Counted from the first letter of the stretch, positions 1 through 11,105 are shown. The stretch: 64,000 bases of DNA from Rhodococcus pyridinivorans (GCF_900105195.1 NZ_FNRX01000002.1:1612001-1676000); one strand, 5' to 3'. A program made the numbers and translations. The notes: generated by a model not told the origin, from the letters alone.

Positions 1-23
1 GTCGCCACGAAGAAGGAAGCGTG

Positions 24-356
24 ATGAGTACACAGCAGGTCGAGGGCAAGCTCACCCGTATCGAGGGGCTCGCGGAGCTCAACGCGGGCGAGGGGAGCGG
101 GCCACGCATCGAGAAGCTCGCGGCGGTCACCGGTGCCACCGTGGTACGTCTGTCCTTCGTCGCCGGGCAGACGATGGACGACCACAAGGCCGGCGCTCCG
201 ATCCTCGTGCAGGCCGTCACCGGCGACATCTCGTTCAGCACCGCCGACGAGACCGTGTCGCTCGTACCGGGTACCGCCGTCCACGTCGACGCCGGCATCG
301 TGCACCGCCTCGTCGCGAACGCCGATTCCGTGGTGCAGCTGACGATCCTGCGCTGA
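24..356 (+). CDS. Small cupin-domain protein
   Basis: A 110-residue protein that reads as one cupin barrel. Residues about 45-65 carry the first motif (MDDHKAGAPILVQAVTGD) and residues about 80-95 the second (PGTAVHVDAGIVHRLVA), with His residues placed as metal ligands would be. Start chosen at the ATG at 24, seven bases after GAAGGA; the GTG directly before it is possible but closer to the ribosome site. Cupins of this size are sensor-like or unassigned; no substrate can be named. It may belong to an operon beginning before the window. Confidence 0.75.
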   Translation: MSTQQVEGKLTRIEGLAELNAGEGSGPRIEKLAAVTGATVVRLSFVAGQTMDDHKAGAPILVQAVTGDISFSTADETVSLVPGTAVHVDAGIVHRLVANADSVVQLTILR

Positions 357-424
357 GCTGTCACCGATCCCACATCGGCGACGAATGTGCATGTGAGGTG
401 TGCGCGCCCGCGTAGTGTTGCGCC

Positions 425-1522
425 ATGGCGGAACGCGGCGCTCGCCCACACGTGCACCCGGTTCGGAGATGGTTGCTGCGCACGGTGCGGCACCTGTTCA
501 CACCTCTGCGGCCCGACGACTATCTCGAGATGATCAACCCGCTCTGGACGACCCGCGAACTGCGCGGCCGTGTGGAGCGGGTCGTCCCCGAGGGCGGCGA
601 CGCCGCATCGGTGCTCATCCGCCCGGCCTACGAGTGGCGCGGTCACGAGCCGGGCCAGTACGTGCGGCTCGGGGTGGTCATCGACGGGGTCTACCACTGG
701 CGCGCGTACTCGCTCACCTCCGACCCCGATCCGGTCGACGGGCTCATCAGCATCACACCCAAACTCGTCGAGAATGGCGTGGTCTCGCCGTACCTGGTCC
801 GCAAACTCGAGCCCGGCGACATCGTCCGCCTCGGTGAGGTCGAGGGCGTGTTCACCCTGCCCGACCCGCTGCCCGCGAAGATGCTGTTCATCAGCGCGGG
901 CAGCGGGATCACCCCGATCATGAGCATGCTGCGCAGCCTCGACCACCGCGACCGCATCGACGACGTCGTCGTCGTGCATTCCGCCCACACCGAGGACGAG
1001 GTGATCTTCGGCTCGACCCTGCGCGACCTCGACGAGCGGCATCCCGGAATGCGTCTCGAGCTGTGGCTCAGCGGCGACCGCGGCCGCATCACCCCCGACG
1101 ACCTCGGCGATCTGTGCCCCGACTGGCGCGAACGCGACGCTTTCTGCTCGGGCCCGCGCGACCTGCTCGACGCCCTCGAAGAACACTGGGACGAACACGG
1201 TGATCCCGAAAGATTCCACCTCGAACGTTTCCAGCCGATCATCGGTGGGAATGCCGGGAGCGGCGAGGGCGGCACCATCCACTTCCTCGACAGCGAGAAA
1301 GAGGTGGAGTGCGACGGGGGAACACCCATCCTGGTCGCAGGCGAGAACGCCGGCCTGAAGTTGCCATACGGCTGCCGTATCGGCATCTGCCACACGTGCG
1401 TCGGAACGCTGAAATCCGGGCAACTCCGGGACCTGCGGACCGACGAGGTGAGCGAGCCCACCGGGGCTGCGGTGCGTACCTGTATCCACACCGCGGAGGG
1501 TGACATCGAAATAGAACTGTGA
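425..1522 (+). CDS. Ferredoxin reductase-type electron-transfer protein for fatty-acid desaturase
   Basis: 365 residues: an FAD-binding ferredoxin-reductase domain (RAYSLTS flavin motif near residue 97), an NAD(P)-binding domain (ISAGSGITPIMSML near 157) and a C-terminal plant-type 2Fe-2S domain with CRIGICHTC (CX4CX2C) near residue 317 and a last Cys close to the end. It should pass electrons from NAD(P)H to the desaturase 28 bases downstream. The pair matches M. tuberculosis Rv3230c-DesA3 in domain order and adjacency. The ATG at 425 follows a short promoter-sized gap. Confidence 0.9.
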   Translation: MAERGARPHVHPVRRWLLRTVRHLFTPLRPDDYLEMINPLWTTRELRGRVERVVPEGGDAASVLIRPAYEWRGHEPGQYVRLGVVIDGVYHWRAYSLTSDPDPVDGLISITPKLVENGVVSPYLVRKLEPGDIVRLGEVEGVFTLPDPLPAKMLFISAGSGITPIMSMLRSLDHRDRIDDVVVVHSAHTEDEVIFGSTLRDLDERHPGMRLELWLSGDRGRITPDDLGDLCPDWRERDAFCSGPRDLLDALEEHWDEHGDPERFHLERFQPIIGGNAGSGEGGTIHFLDSEKEVECDGGTPILVAGENAGLKLPYGCRIGICHTCVGTLKSGQLRDLRTDEVSEPTGAAVRTCIHTAEGDIEIEL

Positions 1523-1550
1523 AGCAACCGGCTTCGAAGCAGGGGGCGTC

Positions 1551-2987
1551 GTGACGAGAAGCATCGACAGGACCGACACCGGGACACGGGAACCACAGAG
1601 TCCGCTCGCGCATCTGAGCGACGACGATCTCGAGCAGATCGCCAAGGAGTTCGACGCCATCCACGACGAGGTGTACTCGAGTCTCGGCGACAAGGACCGG
1701 CAGTACATCAAGAACGTCATCGCCACGCAACGGCAGTTGGTCGTCGCGGGGCGGTTACTGCTCTTCGCGTCGTCGTACAAGCCCGCCTGGGTGGCCGGGA
1801 CAGCCTGTCTCGGAGTGGCGAAGATCCTCGAGAACATGGAGATCGGCCACAACGTCATGCACGGCCAGTGGGACTGGATGAACGATCCGGACATCCACTC
1901 GTCGGTGTGGGACTGGGACACCGCCTCCACCGCGGAGGCGTGGAAGCACTCGCACAACTACATCCACCACACGTTCACGAACATCCGCGGCCTCGACAAG
2001 GATCTCGGCTACGAGATCATGCGGATCGACCCGCACCAGAAGTGGCACCCCGTCTACCTGGCGCAACCTCTCTACAACGCGCTGCTCACCGTGCTCTTCG
2101 AATGGGGTGTGGCGCTGCACGACCTCGACCTCGAGGCGTTGTGGGCCGGCGAGAAGTCGACCGGTCAGGTAATCGAGGAGCTGAAGGGCATCTTCGGCAA
2201 GGCCCGCGCGCAGTTCGTCAAGGACTACGTCGGCTGGCCGCTGGTGAGCGCCGCGCTGTTCGGTCTCGCGCAGGTCGCGCTGCAGGGCCGGTTGCCCCAG
2301 CCGAAGACCTCGCGTCTGGGCCGGCGACTGCGGTCGATGAGCAAGGGACCGATGGGCAAGGGCCGGTCCGGAAAGTTTCGTACCGCAGCCCATCTCGCCG
2401 ACCGGTATCTACCCGGTGTCGAGAAGACCTTCCTCGCGACGGTTCTCGCCGACATCACGGCCAACATCATTCGCAACGTGTGGGCGCACGCGATCATCTT
2501 CTGCGGGCACTTCCCGGACCAGACCTATACCTTCTCGAAGAAGGAGGTCGAGAACGAGTCGCGTGGAGGGTGGTACGTGCGGCAGCTCGTCGGCGCCGCG
2601 AACATCGAAGGCACCCCGCTGTTCCACATCCTCAGCGGCAATCTCGGCTACCAGGTGGAGCATCACCTGTTCCCCGACATGCCGAGCACCCGTTACGCGG
2701 AGGTCGCGCCGAAGGTCAAGGACATCTGCGAGCGTTACGAACTGCCCTACAACTCGGGGCGATTGGGCAAGCAGTGGTTCATGGTGCACCGCACCATCGC
2801 CCGGCTCGCCTTCCCGGGCGGCAAGCCCCGTCCGAAGCCCGGACCGTATCGTCGTTCGCAGGATCCCACCGGCGGTCCCGTTCCCAGCGAGGCCGCACGG
2901 TTCCGCGACCGTCTGCCGGCCGACCATCCCGACGCCGGACCGGAACACGCCGGTGGCGGTGTGAAGGTCGATCCGCCGCCCCGCTGA
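1551..2987 (+). CDS. desA3: Membrane acyl-CoA (stearoyl/linoleoyl-type) desaturase, DesA3-like
   Basis: 478-residue integral membrane desaturase. The three His boxes of the family are present: HNVMHGQ near residue 100, HNYIHH near residue 133 and VEHHLF near residue 370. These bind the diiron centre that introduces a cis double bond into stearoyl-CoA-type substrates. The GTG at 1551 follows AGGGGGC. Electrons would come from the reductase encoded just upstream. The C-terminal 60 or so residues are Pro/Arg-rich and look disordered, making the protein longer than I expect for DesA3. Confidence 0.9.
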   Translation: MTRSIDRTDTGTREPQSPLAHLSDDDLEQIAKEFDAIHDEVYSSLGDKDRQYIKNVIATQRQLVVAGRLLLFASSYKPAWVAGTACLGVAKILENMEIGHNVMHGQWDWMNDPDIHSSVWDWDTASTAEAWKHSHNYIHHTFTNIRGLDKDLGYEIMRIDPHQKWHPVYLAQPLYNALLTVLFEWGVALHDLDLEALWAGEKSTGQVIEELKGIFGKARAQFVKDYVGWPLVSAALFGLAQVALQGRLPQPKTSRLGRRLRSMSKGPMGKGRSGKFRTAAHLADRYLPGVEKTFLATVLADITANIIRNVWAHAIIFCGHFPDQTYTFSKKEVENESRGGWYVRQLVGAANIEGTPLFHILSGNLGYQVEHHLFPDMPSTRYAEVAPKVKDICERYELPYNSGRLGKQWFMVHRTIARLAFPGGKPRPKPGPYRRSQDPTGGPVPSEAARFRDRLPADHPDAGPEHAGGGVKVDPPPR

Positions 2988-3018
2988 CCGGTTCGTCCGG
3001 TGCACTCCGGAGCCGGGG

Positions 3019-4755
3019 TCAGGACGCCCGGTAGGCCTTCCAGCCGCCGAACTCGGTGATGTCCACCGCGTCGGCGGCTGCGTCCTGGGTGCACCCGAAA
3101 CCGACGACCCACCGCCCGTCCGCCAGTTCGACGCTCGTCAACGTCATCGGGGCGGGCAGCGCAGCGAGGAACCGGCCCAGTCCGGCCTCCGACAACCGGA
3201 ACAGTTCACCGACGATCGCGGCGCCCTCGCCCGGTGCGTGACGCACCAGTCCCGGCTTCGGCGGCGTCGTGTTCAGTGCGGCGAGACGGTACGCGTCGGA
3301 GGTGTGCACCTCCTCGACGAAGCGCGCCCCGAGTTCCTCGAGCTGGAAGTGCAGCGGCTGACCGCGCAGGTGTGCTCCGAAGACCGCGAGTTCGACGCCG
3401 GATTCGACGACGCGCGGTGCATCCACACCGTTCAGCGCGGCCGCGACGTCCACGGCCACCTGGTCGCCGAAGGCCGGGACCACGACCATGACCCCGAACG
3501 GCTCACCGGCCGGTGTCGGCGCACCGGGCACCGCCACCGCCGTCATGTCCAGCAGGTTGCAGAAGTTGGTGTAGGTGCCCATCCGACGATTGATGGCGAT
3601 CGGATCGGCCTGCACCGCGGCGATCGTCGGGTGTTCCGTCGTCGTCGGGAGCAGCAACCCGTCGAACCCGGCGAGCAGTTCACGCGCGAACGCCTTCACG
3701 TGGATGAGGGTGTCGAGATCCTCGACGAGTTCGTAGGCGGCAGGCTTCTTCGCGCCGGCGACGATCGCGGCGACCGTGGGATCGGCACCCTCCGGTGTCG
3801 TCGACAGGAACTCGCCGACGGCCGCGTAGCGCTGGGCCACCACGGCACCGTCGTAGAGAAGCAGGGCAGCATCGAGCAGCGGTGAGATGACCACCTCCGC
3901 GATCTCGATGCCGGATTCGCGTGCCGCGGTCACTGTGCGGGCGAAGGCGTCGCGGTACTCCTCACACAACGCTTCGAGATCCTCGGCGCGCGGCACCGCG
4001 ACGCGCAGAGTGTTCGGCGCGGCGAGTCGTACATCCGCGGGCCAGGTCCTGCTGCGCGGGTCGCGGGGTTCGGGTCCGGCCATGATCCGGACCGCGGTCG
4101 CCGCCAGGTCGAGCGACGTCGCGAAGACCGTGAGGCAGTCGTAGTCGACGCAGGCCGGGACCACGCCGTGCGCCGGGATGACGCCGAGAGTGGCCTTGAT
4201 ACCGACGATTCCGTGCAGCGCGGCGGGTACCCGTCCCGAACCGGCCGTGTCGGTGCCCAGCCCGATGTCGGCGATGCCGAGCGCCACCGCGGCCGCCGAA
4301 CCGGAACTCGAACCGCCCGATACCTTCTCGGGATCCCACGCGCACCGCACCGCCCCGTACGGGCTGCGGGTGCCGACGAGACCGGTGGCGAACTGGTCGA
4401 GGTTGGTCTTACCCAGCACGACGGCGCCGGCGGCGACCAGACGCTCGACACCCGAAGCGGTTTCCTCCGGGACGTACGCGAACTCGGGACATGCCGCAGT
4501 GGTCGGGATTCCCGCGACGTCCACGTTGTCCTTGACCGCCACGACCAGACCGGCGAAGGGAAGGGACTCACCGGCGGCGACCCGTGCGTCCACTTCGGCG
4601 GCGTCGGCGAGAAGATCGTCGGCGCTGCGCAGCGTGATCCACACCTCGGGTCGATCCACCTCGTCGATGCGGCCCAGTGCGGCACGAACGCGATCGGTGG
4701 CGGACACCCTCACCGGGGAGACGGGCGCCGCAGCTGTATACATCTTTGTGGACAT
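3019..4755 (-). CDS. atzF: Allophanate hydrolase
   Basis: 578 residues. The N-terminal two thirds is an amidase-signature domain with catalytic Lys in VVAVKDNVDVAG (near residue 73), cis-Ser in GGSSSGSAAAVA (near 147) and nucleophile Ser in DTAGSGRVPAALHG (near 172). The C-terminal third matches the extra domain of AtzF-type allophanate hydrolases, ending in EFGGWKAYR. It splits allophanate to ammonia and CO2, the last step of urea (via urea carboxylase) or biuret breakdown. Last gene of the minus-strand urt cluster but with its own promoter region. No clear ribosome site precedes 4755 or the second ATG at 4743, so a leaderless message is likely. Confidence 0.92.
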   Translation of the reverse strand: MSTKMYTAAAPVSPVRVSATDRVRAALGRIDEVDRPEVWITLRSADDLLADAAEVDARVAAGESLPFAGLVVAVKDNVDVAGIPTTAACPEFAYVPEETASGVERLVAAGAVVLGKTNLDQFATGLVGTRSPYGAVRCAWDPEKVSGGSSSGSAAAVALGIADIGLGTDTAGSGRVPAALHGIVGIKATLGVIPAHGVVPACVDYDCLTVFATSLDLAATAVRIMAGPEPRDPRSRTWPADVRLAAPNTLRVAVPRAEDLEALCEEYRDAFARTVTAARESGIEIAEVVISPLLDAALLLYDGAVVAQRYAAVGEFLSTTPEGADPTVAAIVAGAKKPAAYELVEDLDTLIHVKAFARELLAGFDGLLLPTTTEHPTIAAVQADPIAINRRMGTYTNFCNLLDMTAVAVPGAPTPAGEPFGVMVVVPAFGDQVAVDVAAALNGVDAPRVVESGVELAVFGAHLRGQPLHFQLEELGARFVEEVHTSDAYRLAALNTTPPKPGLVRHAPGEGAAIVGELFRLSEAGLGRFLAALPAPMTLTSVELADGRWVVGFGCTQDAAADAVDITEFGGWKAYRAS

Positions 4756-4766
4756 GGCTGTATACG
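4735..4766. promoter_or_regulatory. Pair of TGTATAC boxes at the atzF start
   Basis: TGTATACA at 4735-4742 and TGTATACG at 4759-4766, 24 bases apart, straddle the atzF start codon. Closely related boxes precede urtA. They are candidate operators for the GntR-family regulator encoded in the cluster (inference from shared sequence; FadR-subfamily proteins bind short palindromes of this size). Confidence 0.5.
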
Positions 4767-4853
4767 CTATGGACCAGCAATGACGCTGCTGTGACGTTGT
4801 GTAACAGCCTTGTTAGGGATCGCGCCGAACCGATGCCGGCCGGTGCGGACGGA

Positions 4854-5384
4854 TCAGAAGTCGCGTTCGATCCGCAGCACACCGATGGTTGTGGCAAGGG
4901 CGTCGTACTGCGTGACCAGCAGACAGAACTCGATGAGCCTGCGGTCGTCGTAGAACTGCGCGAGCGACGCCCACGTCTCGTCGGACAGATTCTTCGTCGC
5001 CACGAGTTCGTCGACGGCGGCGAGAAGAGCACAGTGCCTTGCCTGCCAGCCGGGAGCGTCGGGTCCGGCGACGATACGCTCGCGCACCTCGTCGGTGATG
5101 CCGGCACGGCGACCCAGGCGGGTGTGGTGGTCGAATTCGTAACCGCACTCGCGCAGATGCGCGACGCGCAGGATGACCATCTCCGATTCGAACCGGCCGA
5201 GACGGCCGAACGGCATGAGCATGCCGGCGTAGTGCAACCACCCGCGGAACAGCCGTCCGGTGCGGCCGAGGGTGCTGAACAGGTGGGCGTCCGAGGTGCC
5301 GCCGGCGGCGGACAGGGCCTTCCATGTCACCCAGTTGATCGGGCCGAGTTCCTTGAAACGTCCGGGCGGGATGCGGGGTGTCAT
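4854..5384 (-). CDS. Carboxymuconolactone decarboxylase (CMD)/AhpD-like protein
   Basis: 176 residues, all helical, with the CMD-family core RVAHLRECGYEFDHHTRLGRRAG near residue 65. The CxxC pair of true AhpD peroxidases is absent; only the RECGYEFDHH variant remains, as in many uncharacterised CMD proteins. Start placed at the ATG at 5384 because upstream in-frame residues do not look like the family. It lies between the GntR gene and atzF in a cluster for urea-like nitrogen compounds; a role there is inferred only from position. Confidence 0.8.
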   Translation of the reverse strand: MTPRIPPGRFKELGPINWVTWKALSAAGGTSDAHLFSTLGRTGRLFRGWLHYAGMLMPFGRLGRFESEMVILRVAHLRECGYEFDHHTRLGRRAGITDEVRERIVAGPDAPGWQARHCALLAAVDELVATKNLSDETWASLAQFYDDRRLIEFCLLVTQYDALATTIGVLRIERDF

Positions 5385-5438
5385 GAGCGCCAGTGTGCCG
5401 CACCGGACCCGTCCGGTCACGTGACACGACCGGAAGTG

Positions 5439-6125
5439 TCAGTCTCGGACGGCCCGGGCCATCCGCGCGAAGGCGCGTGCCTCCTCGGCCCGGCGCACGA
5501 CCACCGATCGCGAGGTGTCGATGTGGGCGAGCAGCAGGTCGTGGGCGTCGTCGAGCTTGTCGGCGAGAACCAGCTCGGCGACCTCGATGTGCTCGTCGAC
5601 GGTCGTGACGATGCGGTCGGGGGTCAGATAGTCGAACATCCGCACCGGGCGCACCTTGGCGTTCACCGAGGCCAGCGCGTCGCACAGGGCACGGTTGCCG
5701 GAGGCGGCGAGCAACGTCATGTGGAAGCGCTCGTCGAGCGTGACGAAGCCGGCGTCGGGCTCGGGCGGATCCTCGCGGATCTCATACCAGCGGTCGAGCT
5801 CGGGACCGAGGACGTCGGGATCGTGCCGCACCGAGTCGCTGTCGAGTGCGCGGCGAATCCCGCGCAGCTCCAGGGTGGTCCGCAGTTCGTACAGGTCCGC
5901 GAGGTCGTCGAAGCGCGGACGGTAGGGGTACAACCCCTGGTCGCGGCGTTCGACGAGCCCGTCGGAGACCAGTCGGGCGAGGGCCTCGCGTACCGGCGTG
6001 CGCGACACCTCGTACTGTTCGGCGAGGCGTTCTTCACTGAGTCGTTCGTCAGGGGAGGGGGTCCCGGACATCAGACGATCGCGCAGGGCCTTGTAGACCC
6101 ACTCGCGCCGTGTGTCGGCGGCCAT
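5439..6125 (-). CDS. GntR-family (FCD domain) transcriptional regulator of the urt-atzF cluster
   Basis: 228 residues: winged-helix GntR DNA-binding domain (residues 5-75, SRTPVREALARLVSDGL) and an FCD ligand domain containing DERFHMTLLAASGNRAL near residue 150. Its ATG shares one base with the urtE stop (TGATG), so translation is coupled and the regulator is made with the transporter. The most likely targets are the urtA and atzF promoters, both holding TGTATAC-like boxes. Ligand unknown; urea, biuret or allophanate would fit. Confidence 0.9.
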   Translation of the reverse strand: MAADTRREWVYKALRDRLMSGTPSPDERLSEERLAEQYEVSRTPVREALARLVSDGLVERRDQGLYPYRPRFDDLADLYELRTTLELRGIRRALDSDSVRHDPDVLGPELDRWYEIREDPPEPDAGFVTLDERFHMTLLAASGNRALCDALASVNAKVRPVRMFDYLTPDRIVTTVDEHIEVAELVLADKLDDAHDLLLAHIDTSRSVVVRRAEEARAFARMARAVRD

Positions 6126-6816
6126 CAGATCGCCATCGCCGCACGGACGGTGGAGGCGGCGTCGACACCACCGTCACCCGTCGAGGTGATGCGCCCGGAT
6201 TCGAGGACGTAGTAGTGCAGGGCGTTGTCGAGGGCGAAACCGATGTGCTGTTCGACGAGCAGCACCCCGAGGTCGCCGCTGCGGCCGAGTTCGACGATGG
6301 TGTTCTCGATCTCGGTGACCACCGATGGCTGGATGCCTTCGGTGGGCTCGTCGAGGATGAGCATGCGCGGCTCGGTGATCAGCGCGCGGGCGATGGCGAG
6401 TTGCTGGCGCTGACCGCCGGAGAGCAGGCCGGCGCGGCGGTCGAGTAGCGGGACGAGGGCGGGGAACAGGTCGAGCATGTCGGTGATCAACTGACGGCCG
6501 TTGCGGCGCGTGTCGGCGACGACCTGCAGGTTTTCCCGGCAGGTGAGCTGACCGAAGGACTGTTGCCCCTGCGGGACGTAGGCCAGGCCGCGGGTGACGC
6601 GGGCAGATGGTCGCAGCGAGGTGATGTCGTCACCGTCGAAGAGGATCTTTCCCTTGGTGACGGGCAGCAGACCGACGGCGGCGCGCAGCAGTGTGGTCTT
6701 GCCGGCACCGTTGTGCCCCATGACCGCAACTGTCTTCCCGGTCGGGACGGTGAGGGAGATGCCGTGCAGGATCTCGGTTCGACCGTAACCGGCGCGAACG
6801 TCGACGAGTTCGAGCA

Positions 6817-6820
<4 letters not shown>
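6125..6820 (-). CDS. urtE: Urea-type ABC transporter ATP-binding protein UrtE
   Basis: 231-residue ABC ATPase: Walker A GHNGAGKTT near residue 36, signature LLSGGQRQQLAIARAL near 132, Walker B RMLILDEPTEG near 154. Branched-chain amino acid/urea (LivF) type. The ATG at 6820 overlaps the urtD stop (ATGA) and follows GGAGG. Energises uptake together with UrtD. A longer open frame running into urtD in another frame is not real. Confidence 0.93.
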
Positions 6821-7595
<775 letters not shown>

Positions 7596-7599
<4 letters not shown>

Positions 7600-8732
7600 C
7601 GCACGGGCTCCATCTCGGGAAGGTCGGCGGGCTCGGGTTCGGTCGGGGGTGTGGGTTCGGTCGGGGTGGTGCGGCGGCGCCGGCGGAGCAGGGTGATGAC
7701 TCCGGCGAGGCCGGCGGCGAAGAAGCCGACGACGACGATGAACAGCAGGCCCTGCGCGTAGGTCCAGGCCGACGGGAAGTTCTCCGACAGGGTGGTCTGT
7801 GCCCACGCCACGCCCACCGCGCCGAGGACCGGGCCGAGCAGGGTGGTGCGTCCGCCGATGGCGACACCGATGAGGAACGCAATCGACGGGACGATGCCGA
7901 CGTCGGCGGGGGAGATGATGCCGACGATGGGCACGAACATCGCCCCGGCGATGCCGGCGAAGAAGGCCGCGACGGTGTAGGCGGCCACCTTGATCAGGGC
8001 GGGGTCGTAGCCCAGGAAGCGGACCCGCTCCTCCTGGTCGCGGACCGCGACGAGCAGTTCGCCGTAGCGGGACTGCATGAGCTGGCGGGTCGCGGCGACG
8101 ACGAGCAGCAGGATCGCGGCGACGATGAAGAACAGCATCCGCTTGTTGACCGGATCGGACAGGTCGTAGCCGAAGAAGGTGCGGAAACGGTTGAGGCCGT
8201 TGGATCCTCCGGTGGACTGCTGGCCGATGAGCAGGATCGCGAAGGCGGCGGCCAGTGCCTGGGAGAGGATGGCGAAGTAGGCGCCCTTGACGCGGCGGGC
8301 GAACACACCGAAGCCGAGCAGGGCGGCGAGCAGGGCCGGCACGATCAGGATCGCCAGCAGCGTGACGGCGGGGGAGGCGAACGGGGTCCAGTAGGCGGGT
8401 AGTTCCCGGATGCCCGCGATCTGCATGAAGTCCGGGACGGTGTCGCCGCGGAGCTGCGCGTCGGAGATCTTCAGGTGCATGGCCATGATGTAGGCGCCGA
8501 GGCCGAAGAAGACACCCTGGCCGAGGGTGAGCATGCCACCGCGGCCCCAGGCCAGGCCGATGCCGACGGCGACGATCGCGAAGCACAGGAACTTGCCGAG
8601 CAGGCCGAGCCGGAAATCGGAGAGGACGGCGGGGGCGAGACCGAACAGGACGATCGCGGCGATCGCGAATCCGCCTGCTGTGCGTACGGGTCCGGGTCGG
8701 GTGAAGGTGCGGGTCGAGAAGGTCGCGGGCAT
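7596..8732 (-). CDS. urtC: Urea-type ABC transporter permease UrtC
   Basis: 378 residues with about ten hydrophobic segments and a Pro/Glu-rich cytoplasmic tail after residue 345. The LivM-type permease motif around GRRAILIxAR-like positions is replaced by RYGELLVAVRDQEERVRFLGYD near residue 225, normal for UrtC. Its ATG shares one base with the urtB stop (TGATG). Forms the membrane channel with UrtB. Confidence 0.92.
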
Positions 8733-9616
8733 CAGACCAGGCTCCTCGTCTTGACGGCGAACAGGCCCTGCGGACGGACCTGCAGGAAGATCACGATGAG
8801 CACGAACACGATGACCTTCGCGATCGACGCGGTCGTGGAGTACTCGATGAACGAATTGAGCAGGCCCAGTGCGACGGCCGCGAGCACGGCGCCCTCGATG
8901 CGGCCGAGACCGCCGATGACGACCACGAGGAAGGCGTCGATGAGGTACGACTGGCCGATGGTCGGGCTGGTCGAGCCGATGAGTGTCAGGGCCACACCGG
9001 CGAGGCCGGCCAGGCCCGAGCCGAGGAAGAAGGTCGTGATGTCGGTGCGGCGCGACGAGATGCCCACCGTCTCGGCGAGATCGCGGTTCTGCACCACGGC
9101 CCGGATCCGTCGTCCCATCGGGGTGTACTTCATCGACGCGATCAGGGCGACCACGCAGACCACGGCGAGGGCGAGGATGAACAGGCGGGTCTTCGGGACC
9201 ACCGCCCCGAAGATCTCCACACCACCGGAGAGCCAGGACGGTGCGACGACGTTGACGGCGGGGGCGCCGAAGATGTCGCGGGCGGCCTGCTGCAGCAGCA
9301 GGCCCACACCGAAGGTCACCAGCAGGGTGTCGAGCGGGCGGTGGTACATGCGGCGGATGAGGGTGACCTCGAGGATCACACCCATCACGCCGCCCACCAG
9401 GAAGCCGACGAGCAGGGAGACGAACAGGGACATCCCGGCCGAGGAGATCACCTGCTGCACGACGAAGGCGGTGTAGCTGCCGGCCATGATGAATTCGCCG
9501 TGGGCCATGTTGATCACGCCCATCTGGCCGAACGTCAGCGACAGCCCCAGTGCTGCCAGCAACAGGATCGATCCGATACTCAATCCTGTGAAGAGCTGTC
9601 CTACAAGGACATCCAT
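8732..9616 (-). CDS. urtB: Urea-type ABC transporter permease UrtB
   Basis: 294-residue LivH-type permease with about eight membrane segments. The start MDVLVGQLFTGLSIGSILLLAALGLSLTFGQMGVINMAHGE is diagnostic in its second half (GLxLxFGxMGVINMAHGE), and FLVVVIGGLGRIEGAVLAA near residue 225 is the second family signature. It is 26 bases after urtA and coupled to urtC. Confidence 0.93.
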   Translation of the reverse strand: MDVLVGQLFTGLSIGSILLLAALGLSLTFGQMGVINMAHGEFIMAGSYTAFVVQQVISSAGMSLFVSLLVGFLVGGVMGVILEVTLIRRMYHRPLDTLLVTFGVGLLLQQAARDIFGAPAVNVVAPSWLSGGVEIFGAVVPKTRLFILALAVVCVVALIASMKYTPMGRRIRAVVQNRDLAETVGISSRRTDITTFFLGSGLAGLAGVALTLIGSTSPTIGQSYLIDAFLVVVIGGLGRIEGAVLAAVALGLLNSFIEYSTTASIAKVIVFVLIVIFLQVRPQGLFAVKTRSLV

Positions 9617-9642
9617 GTCGTCTCCCTCTTCGGCTTCCGTGC

Positions 9643-10917
9643 TCAGTTACCGGACAGGCCCGACGCCCAGTCGTAGGACTCGAGGTACGGGTCGGGCTCG
9701 ATGGCGCCGTCGGACTCCCAGACGGTGTAGATCAGGCCGTCGCCGCGGATCTCACCGATGCGAGCGGTCTTGGTGATGTGGTGGTTGTCGCCATCGATCG
9801 TGACGGTGCCCTCGGGGGCGTCGAAGGTCACGCCGTCGGCGGCTTCGACGACGTCGTCGACCTCGAAGGACTCGGCCTTCTCGACGGTGTTCTTCCACAG
9901 GTAGACCGAGGTGTAGGCGGCCTCCATGGGATCGGAGGTCGGCTTGTTCGCGCCGTACTTCGCCTTGTACGCCTCGACGAACGAGGTGTTCTCGGGGGAG
10001 TCGACGGTCTGGTAGTAGTTCCACGCGGTGAGCTGGCCCTCGATGTTCTGCGCGCCGATGCCGCCCACCTCCTCCTCGGCGATGGACACCGACACGACCG
10101 GCATGTCCTTCGCGTTGAGGCCGGCGTTGGTGTACTCGCGGAAGAACGCGACGTTGGAGTCGCCGTTGAGTGTGTTGAACACCGCGTCGGCGTCGGCGGT
10201 GCGCACCTTGTTGACGATGGTGGAGAAGTCGGTGGAGCCGAGCGGGGTGTAGTCCTCACCCTTGATCTCGATGCCGTTGGCCTCGGCGTACGCCTTGATG
10301 ATGCGGTTGGCGGTCTGCGGGAAGACGTAGTCGCTACCGACGAGGTAGAGCGACTTCACGCCCTGCTCCTTCAGGTAGTCCAGGGCCGGCACGATCTGCT
10401 GGTTGGTGGTCGCGCCGGTGTAGAAGATGTTCGACGACGACTCGAGGCCCTCGTACTGGACGGGGTAGTACAGCAGCGCGTTGCGGTCCTCGAAGACCGG
10501 CAGCATCGCCTTGCGACTCGACGATGTCCAGCCACCGAACACCGCTGCGACGCAGTCGGATCCGATGAGCTTTTCGGCCTTCTCCGCGAACACCGCCGGC
10601 TCGGATGCGCCGTCCTCGGAGACGATCTCGATCTGCTTGCCGAGCACACCGCCGTCGGCGTTGATCTCCTCGACGGCCAGCGCGATCGAGTCGCGGACGG
10701 TGACCTCGGAGATCGCCATCGTGCCCGACAGGGAGTTGAGCGAGCCGACCTTGACGGTGTCGCCCGAGGTGTCGACGCACGACGCAGCACCGGAGGCGGC
10801 CGTGCTGCCCTCGTCACCTGCGCGGCTTCCGCAGGCGGACAGTACGAGTCCGACTGCGACGAGTGCTGCGGGGGCCGCGATGGCGCGGGTGGCGAGCCTG
10901 GACCTGACAACAGACAT
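9643..10917 (-). CDS. urtA: Urea-type ABC transporter substrate-binding lipoprotein UrtA
   Basis: 424 residues. A signal peptide with lipobox (VLSAC near residue 30) marks a lipid-anchored extracytoplasmic binding protein. The mature part reads as the family: [33 protein letters not shown] and [26 protein letters not shown] segments found in UrtA/AmiC/FmdD proteins. Start chosen at the ATG at 10917, preceded by GAAGGA; upstream in-frame sequence has no signal-peptide character. First gene of urtABCDE-gntR. Urea is the usual ligand; short amides or biuret are alternatives. Confidence 0.92.
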   Translation of the reverse strand: MSVVRSRLATRAIAAPAALVAVGLVLSACGSRAGDEGSTAASGAASCVDTSGDTVKVGSLNSLSGTMAISEVTVRDSIALAVEEINADGGVLGKQIEIVSEDGASEPAVFAEKAEKLIGSDCVAAVFGGWTSSSRKAMLPVFEDRNALLYYPVQYEGLESSSNIFYTGATTNQQIVPALDYLKEQGVKSLYLVGSDYVFPQTANRIIKAYAEANGIEIKGEDYTPLGSTDFSTIVNKVRTADADAVFNTLNGDSNVAFFREYTNAGLNAKDMPVVSVSIAEEEVGGIGAQNIEGQLTAWNYYQTVDSPENTSFVEAYKAKYGANKPTSDPMEAAYTSVYLWKNTVEKAESFEVDDVVEAADGVTFDAPEGTVTIDGDNHHITKTARIGEIRGDGLIYTVWESDGAIEPDPYLESYDWASGLSGN

Positions 10918-10959
10918 GTAGAGCCCTTCCTTCGAAGGTGTGGCCTGAGGGGACCCCGG

Positions 10960-10992
10960 TGTATCCGGGAGGCGTATACAGCGCTGTATCCG
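10960..10992. promoter_or_regulatory. Three TGTATAC-like boxes upstream of urtA
   Basis: TGTATCCG at 10960-10967, CGTATACA at 10973-10980 and TGTATCCG at 10985-10992, spaced 13 and 12 bases. They lie about 43 bases before the urtA start and resemble the two boxes at atzF, whose spacing is 24 (2 x 12). Candidate operator for the cluster's GntR protein. Confidence 0.5.
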
Positions 10993-11105
10993 TGAGGCCA
11001 CACAGTAGAAGGGAGTTGTTGCGCGGGAATATCTTCCGGTCACGGTCTCGTGACACAGATTTCGTGGGCGTTACAAAGTGCGCACAAGCATCAGCTACGA
11101 CCTTC